Shown piece after piece: positions 1 through 8,850 of a stretch of 64,000 bases of DNA. The DNA is from Streptococcus phocae (lineage in GTDB: Bacteria; Bacillota; Bacilli; Lactobacillales; Streptococcaceae), in the NCBI RefSeq assembly GCF_001302265.1, contig NZ_LHQM01000010.1, positions 1 to 64,000 on the forward strand, given 5' to 3'. The position numbers were made by a program, and so were the translations under genes. Within the stretch, counting starts at the first letter, position 1; each line of letters begins with the position of its first letter. The notes under the pieces are model-generated. The model ran no database searches and had not been told where the DNA came from. It worked only from the letters and a program-made list of their open reading frames with translations.

Positions 1-27
1 GATAAGATGCTTTTTTAGTCCAGAAGT

Positions 28-339
28 TTAATTAAGTTCATGTGGTAATAAAATGGTTTCAATACCTGAGTTATCAACAATATAAACTGTTTCGGGATAG
101 AAGGGGTCAAATCTAGCTTTATAGTCAAAGACAATACGAGTACCTGCTTTGCGATCAAAGTATTCATAGGACAAGTAATTATTATTTTTAATGATTTTAA
201 AAGTTAGGATGCTATTGAGTGGAAAAACCCCTTTTAAGTAATGATCAATAATCTCCCAGAAGGTATCTATTAATTCTGGTGGGAGACTAGTTGCGATGCC
301 GAAACTAGCGTAACGGCCTTTTGTTTTTTGAAATGCCAT
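28..339 (-). CDS. DUF960 family protein
   Basis: A 103-residue cytosolic protein. It resembles the DUF960 family of small streptococcal and staphylococcal proteins of unknown function. The N-terminal stretch reads RYASFGIATSLPPELID and the C-terminal half is predicted beta-rich; I see no signal peptide or membrane segment. The ATG at 337-339 is preceded on the minus strand by an AAAGGA ribosome binding site. It lies just downstream of ntdP on the same strand (about 50 bp gap) and may be co-transcribed. No function can be given from sequence alone. Confidence 0.8.
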   Translation of the reverse strand: MAFQKTKGRYASFGIATSLPPELIDTFWEIIDHYLKGVFPLNSILTFKIIKNNNYLSYEYFDRKAGTRIVFDYKARFDPFYPETVYIVDNSGIETILLPHELN

Positions 340-390
340 AATTTATTCCTTTCTACTAATAAAGCACTCCATTGGAGTGCCAGGCGATTA

Positions 391-924
391 TTAACGATTC
401 TTTAGTTCAAGATAACGTTTGTACCAAATATCAACATATGCTTTAGAAAAAGGACCTTTTTCTTTGTTGATCCAGTCAACTAATATTTTAACATTTTCTT
501 TTAGAATGAAATCAATATCAGCTGAATATTGCATTTCTTGTTTGTGAAGTTCATACTCATCCACATCAAGGAGTCGTTTTTCACCATCTGCAAAAACTTT
601 CACATCTAAATCATAGTCAATGTATTTGAGTGCCTCAGCATCCATCAAATATGGGCTTGCCAGATTGCAATAATAAGAAATACCATTATCTCGAATCATT
701 GCAATAATGTTAAACCAGTATTTTTTATGAAAATAAACAATGGCTGGTTCTCTTGTAACCCACCGTCTCCCATCACTTTCTGTTACAAGTGTGTGATCAT
801 TTACTCCAATGAGGGCATTCTCTGTTGTTTTTAGTACCATAGTATCACGCCAAGTTCGGTGTAATCTACCATCATGCTTATAACTTTGAATTGTAATAAA
901 GTCGCCTTCTTTAGGTAATTTCAT
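391..924 (-). CDS. ntdP: Nucleoside tri-/diphosphatase, DUF402 family
   Basis: A 177-residue protein of the DUF402/NtdP family, known to hydrolyse nucleoside tri- and diphosphates with divalent metal. Family hallmarks visible: N-terminal [16 protein letters not shown], the central [23 protein letters not shown] block, the acidic [12 protein letters not shown] stretch and a charged C-terminal helix ending [10 protein letters not shown]. The length is normal for the family. It is transcribed towards the DUF960 gene. The start at 924 has a short AAGG-type site. Biochemical role is taken from family knowledge; assignment is fairly secure from motif order. Confidence 0.85.
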   Translation of the reverse strand: MKLPKEGDFITIQSYKHDGRLHRTWRDTMVLKTTENALIGVNDHTLVTESDGRRWVTREPAIVYFHKKYWFNIIAMIRDNGISYYCNLASPYLMDAEALKYIDYDLDVKVFADGEKRLLDVDEYELHKQEMQYSADIDFILKENVKILVDWINKEKGPFSKAYVDIWYKRYLELKNR

Positions 925-1005
925 GCCTTACCAACTTTCTACAATTAAACTTATCTAGTATATTTTATCACATTTGGTAAAATAAATCACTTATTAAAAA
1001 CAGTC

Positions 1006-1782
1006 TTATAAAGAATCCCTTAATTTTCTGTTAATTTCATCGCTGCCATAACCTTTGCGATAGAGGGCTTGGTAGAGTTTTTGTTTAAGAGTATAGCCAT
1101 CGTGGTTACGACTATATTTACGATACTGCTTGTCAAATTCATGGTCAAGCAGGTCATCATTGTCGTCAGTTGCCATTTCAAAGCTCATGGGATTAGTGAC
1201 ACGTTTAGCAAGGTCATAGGAAAACCCTTTGGTGAGTAATCCTTGAGTAATTTTATCTTTTAATGCTTTGGGCGGTAATTTTCCTAGGTATTTGTCATGG
1301 ATTTTAGCACCAATTTTTTCAGCGAGTTCTGAAAAATCAGCCTGCTCAAGTTGTAAGTCAATATGGTGTTGGGCAATCCCTTTTTGAAGTAATTTTTGTT
1401 TGAGAACGAGAGGCCCTTTGTCACCATTTAAATGATTTTGGCGAATATAGGCTTCGACATATTTGCTGTCGTCGATCCACTTGTCCTCAATGAGGTTGTT
1501 GATAACATCAGGGATAATGTCAGCATCAATGTCATGTTTAATTAAGTAATCTTTAACCTGTTTTTCGCTGCGTTGCTGAAACGAGATGAAGTAAAGGGCT
1601 AAATTTTTACCATGTGAGAACTGAGCAAAAGTTCTGATGTCTTCTAATTCTTGTTCGGATATTGTCTTATCTTTGCTTAGCATAAATTTGACAATGGTAT
1701 CTTCGGTGACATAAAGTTTGTCGTCGCTATCAAGTTCAATAAGGTAAAGTCGCTTTTTCTTTTCGATTTTTTTAATTTTCAT
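1006..1782 (-). CDS. recX: Recombination regulator RecX
   Basis: Modulates RecA filaments during recombination and repair (family knowledge). The protein has about 258 residues and three tandem three-helix RecX repeats, for example the [12 protein letters not shown] and [10 protein letters not shown] segments and a final [19 protein letters not shown] repeat. A GTG start at 1839 is possible, but the ATG at 1782 gives the conserved [18 protein letters not shown] beginning. That ATG follows a TATAAT box by only 7 nt with no Shine-Dalgarno, so the mRNA is probably leaderless. It is divergent from the TPR/HhH gene at 1842. Confidence 0.9.
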   Translation of the reverse strand: MKIKKIEKKKRLYLIELDSDDKLYVTEDTIVKFMLSKDKTISEQELEDIRTFAQFSHGKNLALYFISFQQRSEKQVKDYLIKHDIDADIIPDVINNLIEDKWIDDSKYVEAYIRQNHLNGDKGPLVLKQKLLQKGIAQHHIDLQLEQADFSELAEKIGAKIHDKYLGKLPPKALKDKITQGLLTKGFSYDLAKRVTNPMSFEMATDDNDDLLDHEFDKQYRKYSRNHDGYTLKQKLYQALYRKGYGSDEINRKLRDSL

Positions 1783-1789
1783 ACTAATC

Positions 1790-1798
1790 ATTATAACA
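1790..1798 (-). promoter_or_regulatory. Extended -10 promoter of recX, leaderless start
   Basis: On the minus strand TGTTATAAT (extended -10) ends 7 nt before the recX ATG. A transcript starting the usual 6-8 nt after the -10 would begin at or next to the ATG. Confidence 0.6.
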
Positions 1799-1841
1799 AA
1801 AATGGTAGAATAGAAGAAAGAATTACTGAAAAGGGGCACAA

Positions 1842-2804
1842 ATGATGGATGGCAAGGACGAGCGAGATAAAGTTGTTAGTTTGGACGGTTATCGTCAAGA
1901 ACATTGGGATGATTTTTTAGATGATGACGATATGGATGTTGCTGCGGATATTGAGCAGCTGCTAGAAAGCATAGGAGGCTCTAATCAGTTTTTATTTGAG
2001 CAAGCCTTAAGCCATAAAACTTTTGAAATGATTAAGGATTTGGAAGAGATTGAAAAGCAAGGGCGTAAAGCTTGGATGGCTTCTCAGCCAAAAGGTTGGT
2101 CTAATCCCCAAGAAAGACCATACTTATCTCAAAAAATGGATTTAGCCTTACTATATAAACAAAGTGGTTTGTACCGTAAGGCTTTGGAGCATCTGTCAGA
2201 AATCTATCATTATGATGTCAATGATCATTTAGGAACCAGGTATGAGATTTCAGCTCTTTATGTTATGATGTCAGATTTTGAGGAAGCACAGCTTTTTTAT
2301 GCCAGTAAAGCTTCCTATCAAGAGGATTTTTTAATGGCAGTTCCTGTGATGATTGGAGCAATTTTAGCAGGTCATCAAGCATTTGCTGATAAAATTTTGA
2401 AAAAACTGTGTGAAAAGGTCCCTGAGTTTAGAGATGTTATGGCACAAGATGCGTTTCCTTTTGAGCTGGTTTTGAAGTCGGCAAACTGTGAAGTGTACGA
2501 GTATAATAGTATGGATAGTGTATTGATTGGCTTCTTTAATATGATTCCTCTACTAATGACAGCCCACTATTATATCCAACATTACTTTAATGGTTTTTTA
2601 GAGGCAGTTGAAAGGAATATTTTGTTAGAAGAGACAGATCTTGCGCCAACCAAGGTGACCTTGTTAAATGCTAAGGGCATTTACACGTTAGCAGATTTAT
2701 CCACATGGACATCAGAGGAGATTCTTGCCATTTCTGGCATTGGGCAAAAAACACTTGAACTATTTAAAGAACTAGGAGTAGTATTTAAAAATAATGACTG
2801 TTAA
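1842..2804 (+). CDS. TPR-like protein with C-terminal helix-hairpin-helix
   Basis: A 320-residue soluble protein of unknown function. Residues about 1-45 are acidic and low complexity. Residues about 90-260 form helical repeats of TPR/ST7 type ([18 protein letters not shown] is a clear repeat). Residues about 268-316 form a helix-hairpin-helix domain of the RNA polymerase alpha-CTD kind, with the hairpin [17 protein letters not shown] strong AAAAGGGG site precedes the ATG. Its 3' end overlaps the start of rlmD by 11 bp, so the two are translationally coupled, which suggests a link to RNA or DNA transactions. The same C-terminal module recurs in the gene at 16651. Confidence 0.75.
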   Translation: MMDGKDERDKVVSLDGYRQEHWDDFLDDDDMDVAADIEQLLESIGGSNQFLFEQALSHKTFEMIKDLEEIEKQGRKAWMASQPKGWSNPQERPYLSQKMDLALLYKQSGLYRKALEHLSEIYHYDVNDHLGTRYEISALYVMMSDFEEAQLFYASKASYQEDFLMAVPVMIGAILAGHQAFADKILKKLCEKVPEFRDVMAQDAFPFELVLKSANCEVYEYNSMDSVLIGFFNMIPLLMTAHYYIQHYFNGFLEAVERNILLEETDLAPTKVTLLNAKGIYTLADLSTWTSEEILAISGIGQKTLELFKELGVVFKNNDC

Positions 2805-4152
2805 AGTAAAACAAAACATTCCGCTAAAAATCAAAAGAATGGGTATTAATGGTGAAGGTATCGGGTTTTATCAAAAAACCTTGGTATTTGTTCCAGGAGC
2901 TTTAAAGGGAGAGGATGTCTTTTGTCAGGTAACTGCTGTTAAGCGTAACTTTGTGGAGGCAAAACTGATTAAAATAAATAAGCCATCTAAGAATCGCGTC
3001 ACTCCAGCTTGTCCTATTTATGAAGCATGCGGTGGTTGCCAAATCATGCACTTAGCCTATCCTAAGCAACTCTACTTCAAGGATGATATTATTAAACAGG
3101 CATTGAAAAAATTCAAGCCTGCTGGGTATGAAGAGTTTGACATTCGACACACCTTAGGCATGAAGAGTCCACAGCATTATCGGGCTAAGCTTCAGTTTCA
3201 AACCAGGTCATTTGGAGGGGGTGTCCAGTCTGGCTTATTTGCTGAGGGAAGCCACCGATTGGTTGCTATTGATGATTGTTTAGTTCAAGATAGGGACACT
3301 CAAAAAGTGATTAATACGATTACGAACCTCTTGGACAAGCATAAAATACCTATTTATAATGAGCGTAAAATTGATGGTGTTAGAACAGTCATGGTGCGTA
3401 AAGCCCAAGCTAGTAGTCAAGTGCAAATCATTTTTATCAGTAGTAAGTCAGTAAGGTTAACAAAGCTTGTTTTAGAATTAACTGAAACGTTCCCACAGAT
3501 CAAGACAGTAGCCCTTAATATTAATACTTCTAAAAGTAGTGATATATATGGTACGCAAACAGAGATTATCTGGGGAGAAGACACTATCCAAGAAGAAGTG
3601 CTTGATTATGGCTTTGCCCTATCTCCAAGAGCATTTTACCAGTTGAATCCTAAGCAGACGGAAGTTTTGTATCAAGAGGTGGTCAAGGCACTTGAAGTCA
3701 CCTCTGATGATCACATCATTGATGCTTATTGTGGTGTTGGTTCAATTGGCTTTGCCTTTGCAGGAAAGGTGAAGTCGGTTCGTGGCATGGATATTATACC
3801 AGAAGCCATTGCAGATGCTCAAAAAAATGCCTCTCAGATGGGGTTTAGCAATACTTATTACGAAGTTGGTAAGGCAGAAGACATTATTCCTAAATGGTAT
3901 GGACAAGGCTACCGAGCGGATGCTATGATTGTAGACCCACCTCGTACAGGGCTAGATGATAAACTACTAGCTATGATTTTGAAATATCAGCCACCCAAAA
4001 TGGTTTATGTTTCTTGTAATACCTCGACTTTGGCACGTGATTTGGCCTCCTTGGTAAAAGTTTATGATGTGTCCTATATTCAGTCGGTTGACATGTTTCC
4101 TCATACCGCAAGGACCGAGGCTGTAGTGAAACTACAACGAAAGAAAGACTAA
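2794..4152 (+). CDS. rlmD: 23S rRNA (uracil-5-)-methyltransferase RlmD/RumA family
   Basis: SAM-dependent m5U methyltransferase for rRNA. 452 residues in the standard order: N-terminal TRAM beta-barrel (about 1-60), an Fe-S cysteine set ([11 protein letters not shown] near residue 72-82 plus a later Cys), the SAM-binding motif [14 protein letters not shown] (near 312), DPPRTGLDD (near 379), and the catalytic cysteine in [14 protein letters not shown]. Overlaps the preceding HhH gene. Firmicutes usually carry two or three paralogues (RlmCD/TrmA-like), so the exact target uridine cannot be fixed from sequence; the family is certain. Confidence 0.9.
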   Translation: MTVKVKQNIPLKIKRMGINGEGIGFYQKTLVFVPGALKGEDVFCQVTAVKRNFVEAKLIKINKPSKNRVTPACPIYEACGGCQIMHLAYPKQLYFKDDIIKQALKKFKPAGYEEFDIRHTLGMKSPQHYRAKLQFQTRSFGGGVQSGLFAEGSHRLVAIDDCLVQDRDTQKVINTITNLLDKHKIPIYNERKIDGVRTVMVRKAQASSQVQIIFISSKSVRLTKLVLELTETFPQIKTVALNINTSKSSDIYGTQTEIIWGEDTIQEEVLDYGFALSPRAFYQLNPKQTEVLYQEVVKALEVTSDDHIIDAYCGVGSIGFAFAGKVKSVRGMDIIPEAIADAQKNASQMGFSNTYYEVGKAEDIIPKWYGQGYRADAMIVDPPRTGLDDKLLAMILKYQPPKMVYVSCNTSTLARDLASLVKVYDVSYIQSVDMFPHTARTEAVVKLQRKKD

Positions 4153-4276
4153 TAATCCTTTCTTTTAAGAACTTTTTCAAGCATTTTGTCTTTAGAGTTA
4201 AAGGATAATAAAAAACTAGTTTTGAGACAGGTCATCTGCAAAAAAAATTATGGTATTAAAGTAGAAAATATAGATT

Positions 4277-4429
4277 ATGAGGATAGATAAATTTCCTCAA
4301 CATTTACAGTTGGTTAAAGCGCAAACATTTGGTCCACTCATTGTAAAAAGTTGTGGAACGACTATCCATGATGATACTATTACAACAGATTTTGAGTTTT
4401 ATTCTAAGCCAATCTATAAATTGCAATAA
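4277..4429 (+). pseudogene. Possible gene remnant upstream of the bacteriocin-like gene
   Basis: A 50-codon open frame (start MRIDKFPQHL, end PIYKLQ) without a good ribosome binding site. A second short frame just before it, ending NIDYEDR at the same place, runs into a stop, as if a longer gene had been frameshifted and cut down. I do not recognise the family. It sits at the left border of the decaying island, which supports a remnant rather than a functional gene. Confidence 0.3.
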
Positions 4430-4450
4430 GACTGAGAAAGGAGAATTCTT

Positions 4451-4831
4451 ATGGAATTAGTATTACCAAATAATTATGTAGCTCTTGAACAGGAGGAAAT
4501 GGTGTATACTGACGGTGGTGGCGTTGGTCGTAACTGTTGGAACAGCAGAGGGACTCTTGCTAAAGTCTTTGATGTCGGGTTTGCTATCTATACAGGAGGA
4601 GCTACGATTTTCTCAGTAGCTGCAATTAGAAAAGTGATTAAAGCTAATAAAGATGCAATGACAAGAACGTTACGTGGTATGATTATTAAACTTGTGGGAA
4701 GCGCTGCTAGCCATTTAGCAAGTGGGGATTTAGATATTGCATTAACTGTTTCTGGTTTCTCGCTAGGTGAAGCAGTTGCGTATAGCGCTGAATGGGCAGA
4801 CGGTAGGGGGAATGGCTATGTATTTGCGTAA
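4451..4831 (+). CDS. Double-glycine-leader peptide, bacteriocin-like
   Basis: A 126-residue precursor. Residues 1-23 form a double-glycine leader of the streptococcal kind (MELVLPNNYVALEQEEM, then DGG at 21-23), the type cut and exported by C39-peptidase ABC transporters. The predicted mature part is about 103 residues, rich in Gly/Ala with hydrophobic helices (FAIYTGGATIFSVAAI, LDIALTVSGFSLGEAVAY) and one cysteine near residue 29. That is long for a class II bacteriocin. AAAGGAG precedes the ATG. A small membrane protein overlaps its 3' end and a broken ABC exporter follows beyond an IS, so bacteriocin plus immunity is the likely original role. Target unknown. Confidence 0.65.
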   Translation: MELVLPNNYVALEQEEMVYTDGGGVGRNCWNSRGTLAKVFDVGFAIYTGGATIFSVAAIRKVIKANKDAMTRTLRGMIIKLVGSAASHLASGDLDIALTVSGFSLGEAVAYSAEWADGRGNGYVFA

Positions 4832-5048
4832 AAACATGAAGCATTTTTTTGCAGGAATCGGAGAAATAAGTTTTTTTAGTTTTGTACTATATTCGTGTAT
4901 GGGATTAGCGCCACTTCTGCATATTTATATTATTAAGACTGAACTAAATTTTGGAAGATTGTTAATTACTATCCTTAGTACTTCTTGGGTGCTTATTTTA
5001 ATACTTTCTCGTCTTTATAGAAAGTTTTTCTATAAAGATAGTGAATAA
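4812..5048 (+). CDS. Small two-helix membrane protein, candidate immunity protein
   Basis: A 78-residue protein with two predicted transmembrane helices (about residues 13-33 and 43-62) and a basic/acidic tail RKFFYKDSE. An upstream in-frame codon would add 15 residues, but the ATG at 4812 has a TAGGGGG site directly before it. Its first 20 bp overlap the end of the double-glycine gene, typical of a bacteriocin and its immunity partner. Immunity is inference from size, topology and overlap; no family recognised. Confidence 0.6.
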   Translation: MAMYLRKNMKHFFAGIGEISFFSFVLYSCMGLAPLLHIYIIKTELNFGRLLITILSTSWVLILILSRLYRKFFYKDSE

Positions 5049-5061
5049 TTTATACTAATCT

Positions 5062-6058
5062 ACTCGTTGTGCTAGCTAATTAAACATACGAATGGGAATA
5101 TTTCAAACTCACGCCAAACTCATTATAGTTGCTTTCAAGCATAAGAGAATAATTAAGTAATATCGCCTCTGTCCTAAATTTGAGTGCCCGCAGATTGCGG
5201 CAACGTAAACACTCGATTCCAAACAACTCTAAACTCGAAAATACGGTCTCTATAGGCTTCCACAAACGGCTGATTCTGTAATTATCAAACCACGAGTAAT
5301 CAATCATGTTTTTCCTTAGTTGAGATATCAACTTAATGCCATATTGAGATAAATGCGATTTCACTTGCTTATCTCCATAAATCACAGAGAGAGGACTATT
5401 CTAAAGTCATTCAAAAGCAACCGTGCCATCTGAAACAGAAGCTGGAGTTACTACATAATCTATAAGAAATCCACTATCGCTCACAAGTACCGAAAACTTA
5501 AGCCCGTAGTAGTGAATCTTCTTAGTAGCGTTATAGCCAATATCAACCACTTCTGATAACAATGATGCTCTCAGGTTGCGAATGGGATGGCACAAAGGAC
5601 AAGGAAAACTGTCAATCAAGCCGAAAGAGCAAGTTTGACACAGGTCCAAGATCATAAAATAGCGCATACGTTGAAGGCTTTGAGCAAGGTTTTGGCAGAT
5701 ACGGCAAAATTGAGAGCGCTCCGGGAAATTGTCAGGGAAGAGATTGTGGCGAATAGAACGGTAAATAGCACTCGCAGTTCGACACCCTTCTTGAATTGCC
5801 CAGAGATAGCTAGCAATAAAAACCGCATCAGGCTGCTTTTGTAAGTGTATATTTCGTCTATTTCTAACTTCAGTTGGGACAAAACGATGATATAAAGTGA
5901 TGACTCTGCTAAAGATTTTTGAAAAAATGACTTGTGTTTGTTTGGGGGTTGCGGGATAATAAACTTGGCTTTGCATATCATTCCCTCATTTCGTGGTTGT
6001 TTTGAGTTTATGATACGCAAAGTTTTTTGTTTGGCGAGAATTAACTAGCACAACGAGT
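5062..6058 (-). mobile_element. IS982-family insertion sequence, 997 bp
   Basis: The termini are 20-bp inverted repeats with one mismatch: ACTCGTTGTGCTAGCTAATT at the left and AATTAACTAGCACAACGAGT at the right. Both ends are flanked by the direct repeat ACTAATCT (5054-5061 and 6059-6066), an 8-bp target duplication, which fits the IS982 family. It contains one transposase gene on the minus strand with internal stops. It was inserted between the small membrane protein and the ABC exporter of the bacteriocin-like locus. Confidence 0.9.
5080..5976 (-). pseudogene. IS982-family transposase, interrupted by stops
   Basis: Reads as a 298-codon transposase of the IS982 (DDE) family. Recognisable parts are the N-terminal region with KQPDAVFIASYLWAIQ, then IDSFPCPLC and YYGLKFSVLVSDSGFLIDYV leading to the catalytic block, and a C-terminal part with GDKQVKSHLSQYGIKLISQLRK. 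The two open segments (5976-5407 and 5385-5080) are in the same reading frame. They are separated by TGA at 5409-5407 and TAG at 5403-5401, so the defect is nonsense codons, not a net frameshift. The element is probably unable to move by itself. Confidence 0.85.
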
Positions 6059-6184
6059 ACTAATCTATAAATTTTTATTATCAAAAATTTGTTAGGTGAT
6101 ATTATCCTAACCAATAGATTTATTCAGTGATGTAGGGTAAAATCATTAAAAGTTTGGTTGTTATTTCATTTAGGTGGTGTTTTT

Positions 6185-6723
6185 ATGAAATTATTCTCTT
6201 ATTTAGGAAAAATTCGCTACTATATACTTGTTGCATTTATTTTAGGTGGATTTTCTAGTATTCTGCAATCCGTAGTTGTAGGGAGAGTTACTGTAATTGA
6301 TACGGTATCAGATTTAGGTTCTCTTTGGCAACTGTTTATTGTGGGATTGTTGACCTATGTGATATTTTATGGATTAGAATTTGGTGCGAATGTGGTATAT
6401 GAGATAGCTTGTAAAAGCATCATGCTAGCCTTACGCGATAAGCTGACGAAGACTCTTCTTTTATCAGGTGAAGCCATCAATGAAACGGAATCAATAACGG
6501 CGAAAATATTTCTGGCGGTCAGAAAGTACGCATAGAAATTGCCAGAAGCCTTATTCGCAAAAAAGATGTGTTTTTAGCTGATGAAATTACTGCGCCACTT
6601 GATGCAGAAAACGCTAAAAAGATTCGACAGTTGATTTTTGACTTACCCGTTACTATTATTGAAATTGCTCATCATATTGATACAGAGTTTACACATCAGG
6701 GGATATTGGAATTGTCACGCTAG
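6185..6723 (+). pseudogene. ABC exporter remnant: N-terminal membrane part joined to ATPase tail
   Basis: The ATG at 6185 (site AGGTGG) opens a frame for the first two transmembrane helices of an ABC exporter (MKLFSYLGKIRYYILV). After residue ~105 the frame shifts and the sequence jumps into the end of an ATPase domain: signature ENISGGQK, Walker B VFLADEI, then the H-loop region IIEIAHHID, stop at 6723. About 350 codons that should lie between (remaining helices and Walker A) are missing, so an internal deletion plus frameshift is clear near 6490-6505. It was probably the exporter for the double-glycine peptide at 4451, although no C39 peptidase domain remains. Confidence 0.85.
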
Positions 6724-6777
6724 TTTAAAATATCGCATATGTTTTTTACTTTATTATATAGAGAATATTGGCATTTT

Positions 6778-6800
6778 GAGAGCATAGGCTCTCTTTTTTT
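6778..6800 (+). terminator. Intrinsic terminator of the bacteriocin-like locus
   Basis: Perfect 6-bp stem GAGAGC/GCTCTC with a 4-nt loop and seven T residues after it, about 55 bp past the ABC remnant. Confidence 0.8.
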
Positions 6801-7011
6801 GTCTCGTTGATTTTTTCTTTGCTAATCAAAATAAATAAATTGTCAATGCTTTGTTAAAGGCTTGAATCAGGTACTTTTGAGTTAAGGTTGACTTGTTTGG
6901 GGATACATTTCATGGTATCATAATAGAAAAAGCTGCCCTTATTCTACGATGCGCGTGGTAATCATTGCTTTGAAGATAATGAGAGGGGTGTTGAGAGAGG
7001 AAGGAATAGCG

Positions 7012-7905
7012 ATGTCAGAACGTTTATCAGGTCATACTTTATTGGTTTCATTGTTAGCAATGCCAATTAGGCACAGCTTGTCTCCTAAAATGCATAATGA
7101 AGCTTACGCAAAGTTGGGACTGGATTATGCTTATCTAGCGTTTGAGGTGGGAACTGAAGCCTTAGCTGATGCTGTACAAGGGATTCGTGCTTTGGGCATT
7201 CGAGGATCAAATATTTCAATGCCCAACAAACAAGCTATTATTCCTTATTTAGACGCCTTATCCCCGGCTGCAGAGCTTGTTGGTGCTGTTAATACGGTCG
7301 TTAATCAAGATGGCAGTGGCTTTTTAGTTGGGCACATGACTGATGGGACAGGGGCTGTTGCATCGCTCGCTGCAGAAGGCATTACGGTAGCTAATCGTAT
7401 CATCACCCTAACAGGTGCTGGAGGAGCTGGGACAGCAATTGCGATTCAGCTTGCTCTGGATGGTGCCAAGGAGATTCGTATTTTCAATTCCAAAGATGAA
7501 TTTTACGCTAATGCAGAGCAAACGGCAGCAAAGATAAACACTCGGACCTTAGCTATAGCTAGTGTGCATGATTTAGCAGACGAAGACGCCTTTAAAACCT
7601 CTATTTTAGAGTCAAGCATTTATATCGATGCAACTGGAATTGGCATGAAACCTTTTGAAGATCAAAGTTTGATTAACGACTCTGAAGTCATCCATCCAGA
7701 CCTGGTGGTTTTTGATGTGGTCTATGCACCAGCTGAAACCAAGCTCTTACGCTTTGCTCGAAAACATGGGGCTAAAAAGGTTATCAATGGATTAGGTATG
7801 GTGCTTTATCAAGGAGCAGAGGCCTTTAAGTTAATAACTGGAGAGGATATGCCAGTCGACCATATTCGCAAGCTTTTATTTGAAGACGATTCACTAAAAT
7901 CGTGA
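7012..7905 (+). CDS. aroE: Shikimate dehydrogenase family protein
   Basis: NADP-dependent reduction of 3-dehydroshikimate (or quinate) in the shikimate pathway. 297 residues. Substrate site: HSLSPKMHN (21-29), SMPNK with catalytic Lys73, GAVNT with Asn94, and MTDGTG with catalytic Asp111. NAD(P) loop GAGGAG at 135-140. The usual NVTxPxK is NISMPNK here, as in quinate/shikimate-type paralogues, so quinate activity is possible. The ATG at 7012 has GAGAGGAAGG before it and removes 21 unlikely residues of a longer frame. aroB and a DAHP synthase lie nearby on the opposite strand. Confidence 0.85.
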   Translation: MSERLSGHTLLVSLLAMPIRHSLSPKMHNEAYAKLGLDYAYLAFEVGTEALADAVQGIRALGIRGSNISMPNKQAIIPYLDALSPAAELVGAVNTVVNQDGSGFLVGHMTDGTGAVASLAAEGITVANRIITLTGAGGAGTAIAIQLALDGAKEIRIFNSKDEFYANAEQTAAKINTRTLAIASVHDLADEDAFKTSILESSIYIDATGIGMKPFEDQSLINDSEVIHPDLVVFDVVYAPAETKLLRFARKHGAKKVINGLGMVLYQGAEAFKLITGEDMPVDHIRKLLFEDDSLKS

Positions 7906-8151
7906 CCGATAAAAACTGTTTTTACTTTCAAATGACGGTGCTTAGTTGTTGAAGAGAGGCATGACAGTAGGCAGAGTGACTAAAAAGAAGTCAGACACCA
8001 CTTTTTTGTCAGGACTAAGTAAGAAACGCCAACTGCCATGTGCTAGAAATAGCATGCAATAAAGGGATAACCACGATAGATTTGGTACAAAGGTTTCAGT
8101 GTAGCCATCTGTCAGTGTAAAATAAAGATATAAAAATTAGGGAGAATTCTT

Positions 8152-8490
8152 ATGACATATATTGATAAACTTACCCCTAGTAAGGTTGTAGACCTTAAAT
8201 CAGAGGTTCCAGTTGAAGAAGACCAAATGTTGAGCAAGACTCTTGTCCAACGAAACGATTTAGGAATAACAGTTTTTTCCTTGGATAAAGGTCAAGAAAT
8301 AGGACGTCACGCGTCACCGGGAGATGCGATGGTTAATATCCTCAGTGGTGTTGCTGAGATTACTATCGGAGACGATTGTTATCAAGTCGGTGCAGGAGAG
8401 ACGATTGTTATGCCAGCAGATATCCCACACAGTTTGTTCGCTAAAGAAGCTTTTCAGATGTTGCTAATTGTTGTCAAACCGGAGGCATAA
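8152..8490 (+). CDS. Cupin domain protein
   Basis: A 112-residue single cupin barrel. Cupin motif 1 includes IGRHASPGDAMVNILSGVAEI, with one of the usual second His residues replaced; motif 2 is GETIVMPADIPHSL. Ribosome site GGGAGA before the ATG. It ends directly where the next cupin begins (stop at 8490, ATG at 8491), so the two form a coupled pair. Similar single cupins bind metals and small molecules, but the ligand is not predictable. It sits between shikimate genes, which may be coincidence. Confidence 0.8.
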   Translation: MTYIDKLTPSKVVDLKSEVPVEEDQMLSKTLVQRNDLGITVFSLDKGQEIGRHASPGDAMVNILSGVAEITIGDDCYQVGAGETIVMPADIPHSLFAKEAFQMLLIVVKPEA

Positions 8491-8796
8491 ATGATAGAAA
8501 ACCTACTCGATTTGATCCGTTATCATGACCAACAAATAGCCAGCCGTTCATTGAGTGGCAAACTTGGTCTTGACCAATCAGTGACTTTGTACGCTATGGA
8601 CCAAGGTGAAACCATTAGTAATGAATCAAGCCCCAAGGCAAAGCTGATTCTTGTCTTAGAGGGGCAGTTAGGCATCACACAGGAAGCTCAAGACACACAG
8701 CTTTCAGCAGGTGGTGTCATTAGTCTGATGCCAGAACAAGTCCATCATTTAACAGCAATCACTCAGTGCAAATACTTGCAAATCATCCTAGATTAG
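8491..8796 (+). CDS. Second small cupin-like protein
   Basis: A 101-residue protein with the pattern of a degenerate cupin: a beta-rich core with KLILVLEGQLGITQEAQDT and GGVISLMPEQVHHLTAI. Most metal-ligand positions of motif 1 are missing (SSPKAKLI instead of a His-x-His), while the His pair in VHHL remains. The gene starts one base after the stop of the preceding cupin, with an in-gene GGAG site, so both are made together and may form a heteromer. Function unknown. Confidence 0.7.
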   Translation: MIENLLDLIRYHDQQIASRSLSGKLGLDQSVTLYAMDQGETISNESSPKAKLILVLEGQLGITQEAQDTQLSAGGVISLMPEQVHHLTAITQCKYLQIILD

Positions 8797-8810
8797 AGAT
8801 AAACAAATAA

Positions 8811-8850
8811 AAAAAGGTTAAGAAAGCTTCATAGCTTTCTTAACCTTTTT
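8811..8850. terminator. Bidirectional terminator between cupin pair and aroB
   Basis: Near-perfect 18-bp stem AAAAAGGTTAAGAAAGCT / AGCTTTCTTAACCTTTTT with a 4-nt loop, with A-run before and T-run after, so it serves both converging units. The aroB stop codon lies inside it. Confidence 0.85.

Noticed and set aside
3971-4180. Minus-strand frame across the rlmD end
   Set aside because: Antisense shadow of rlmD; no ribosome site.
5652-6020. Minus-strand 122-codon frame inside the IS
   Set aside because: Overlaps the transposase frame in another phase; no family features.
6888-6924. Promoter for aroE from TTGACT and CATAAT
   Set aside because: Spacing is 25 nt, too long for a sigma-A promoter; not supported.
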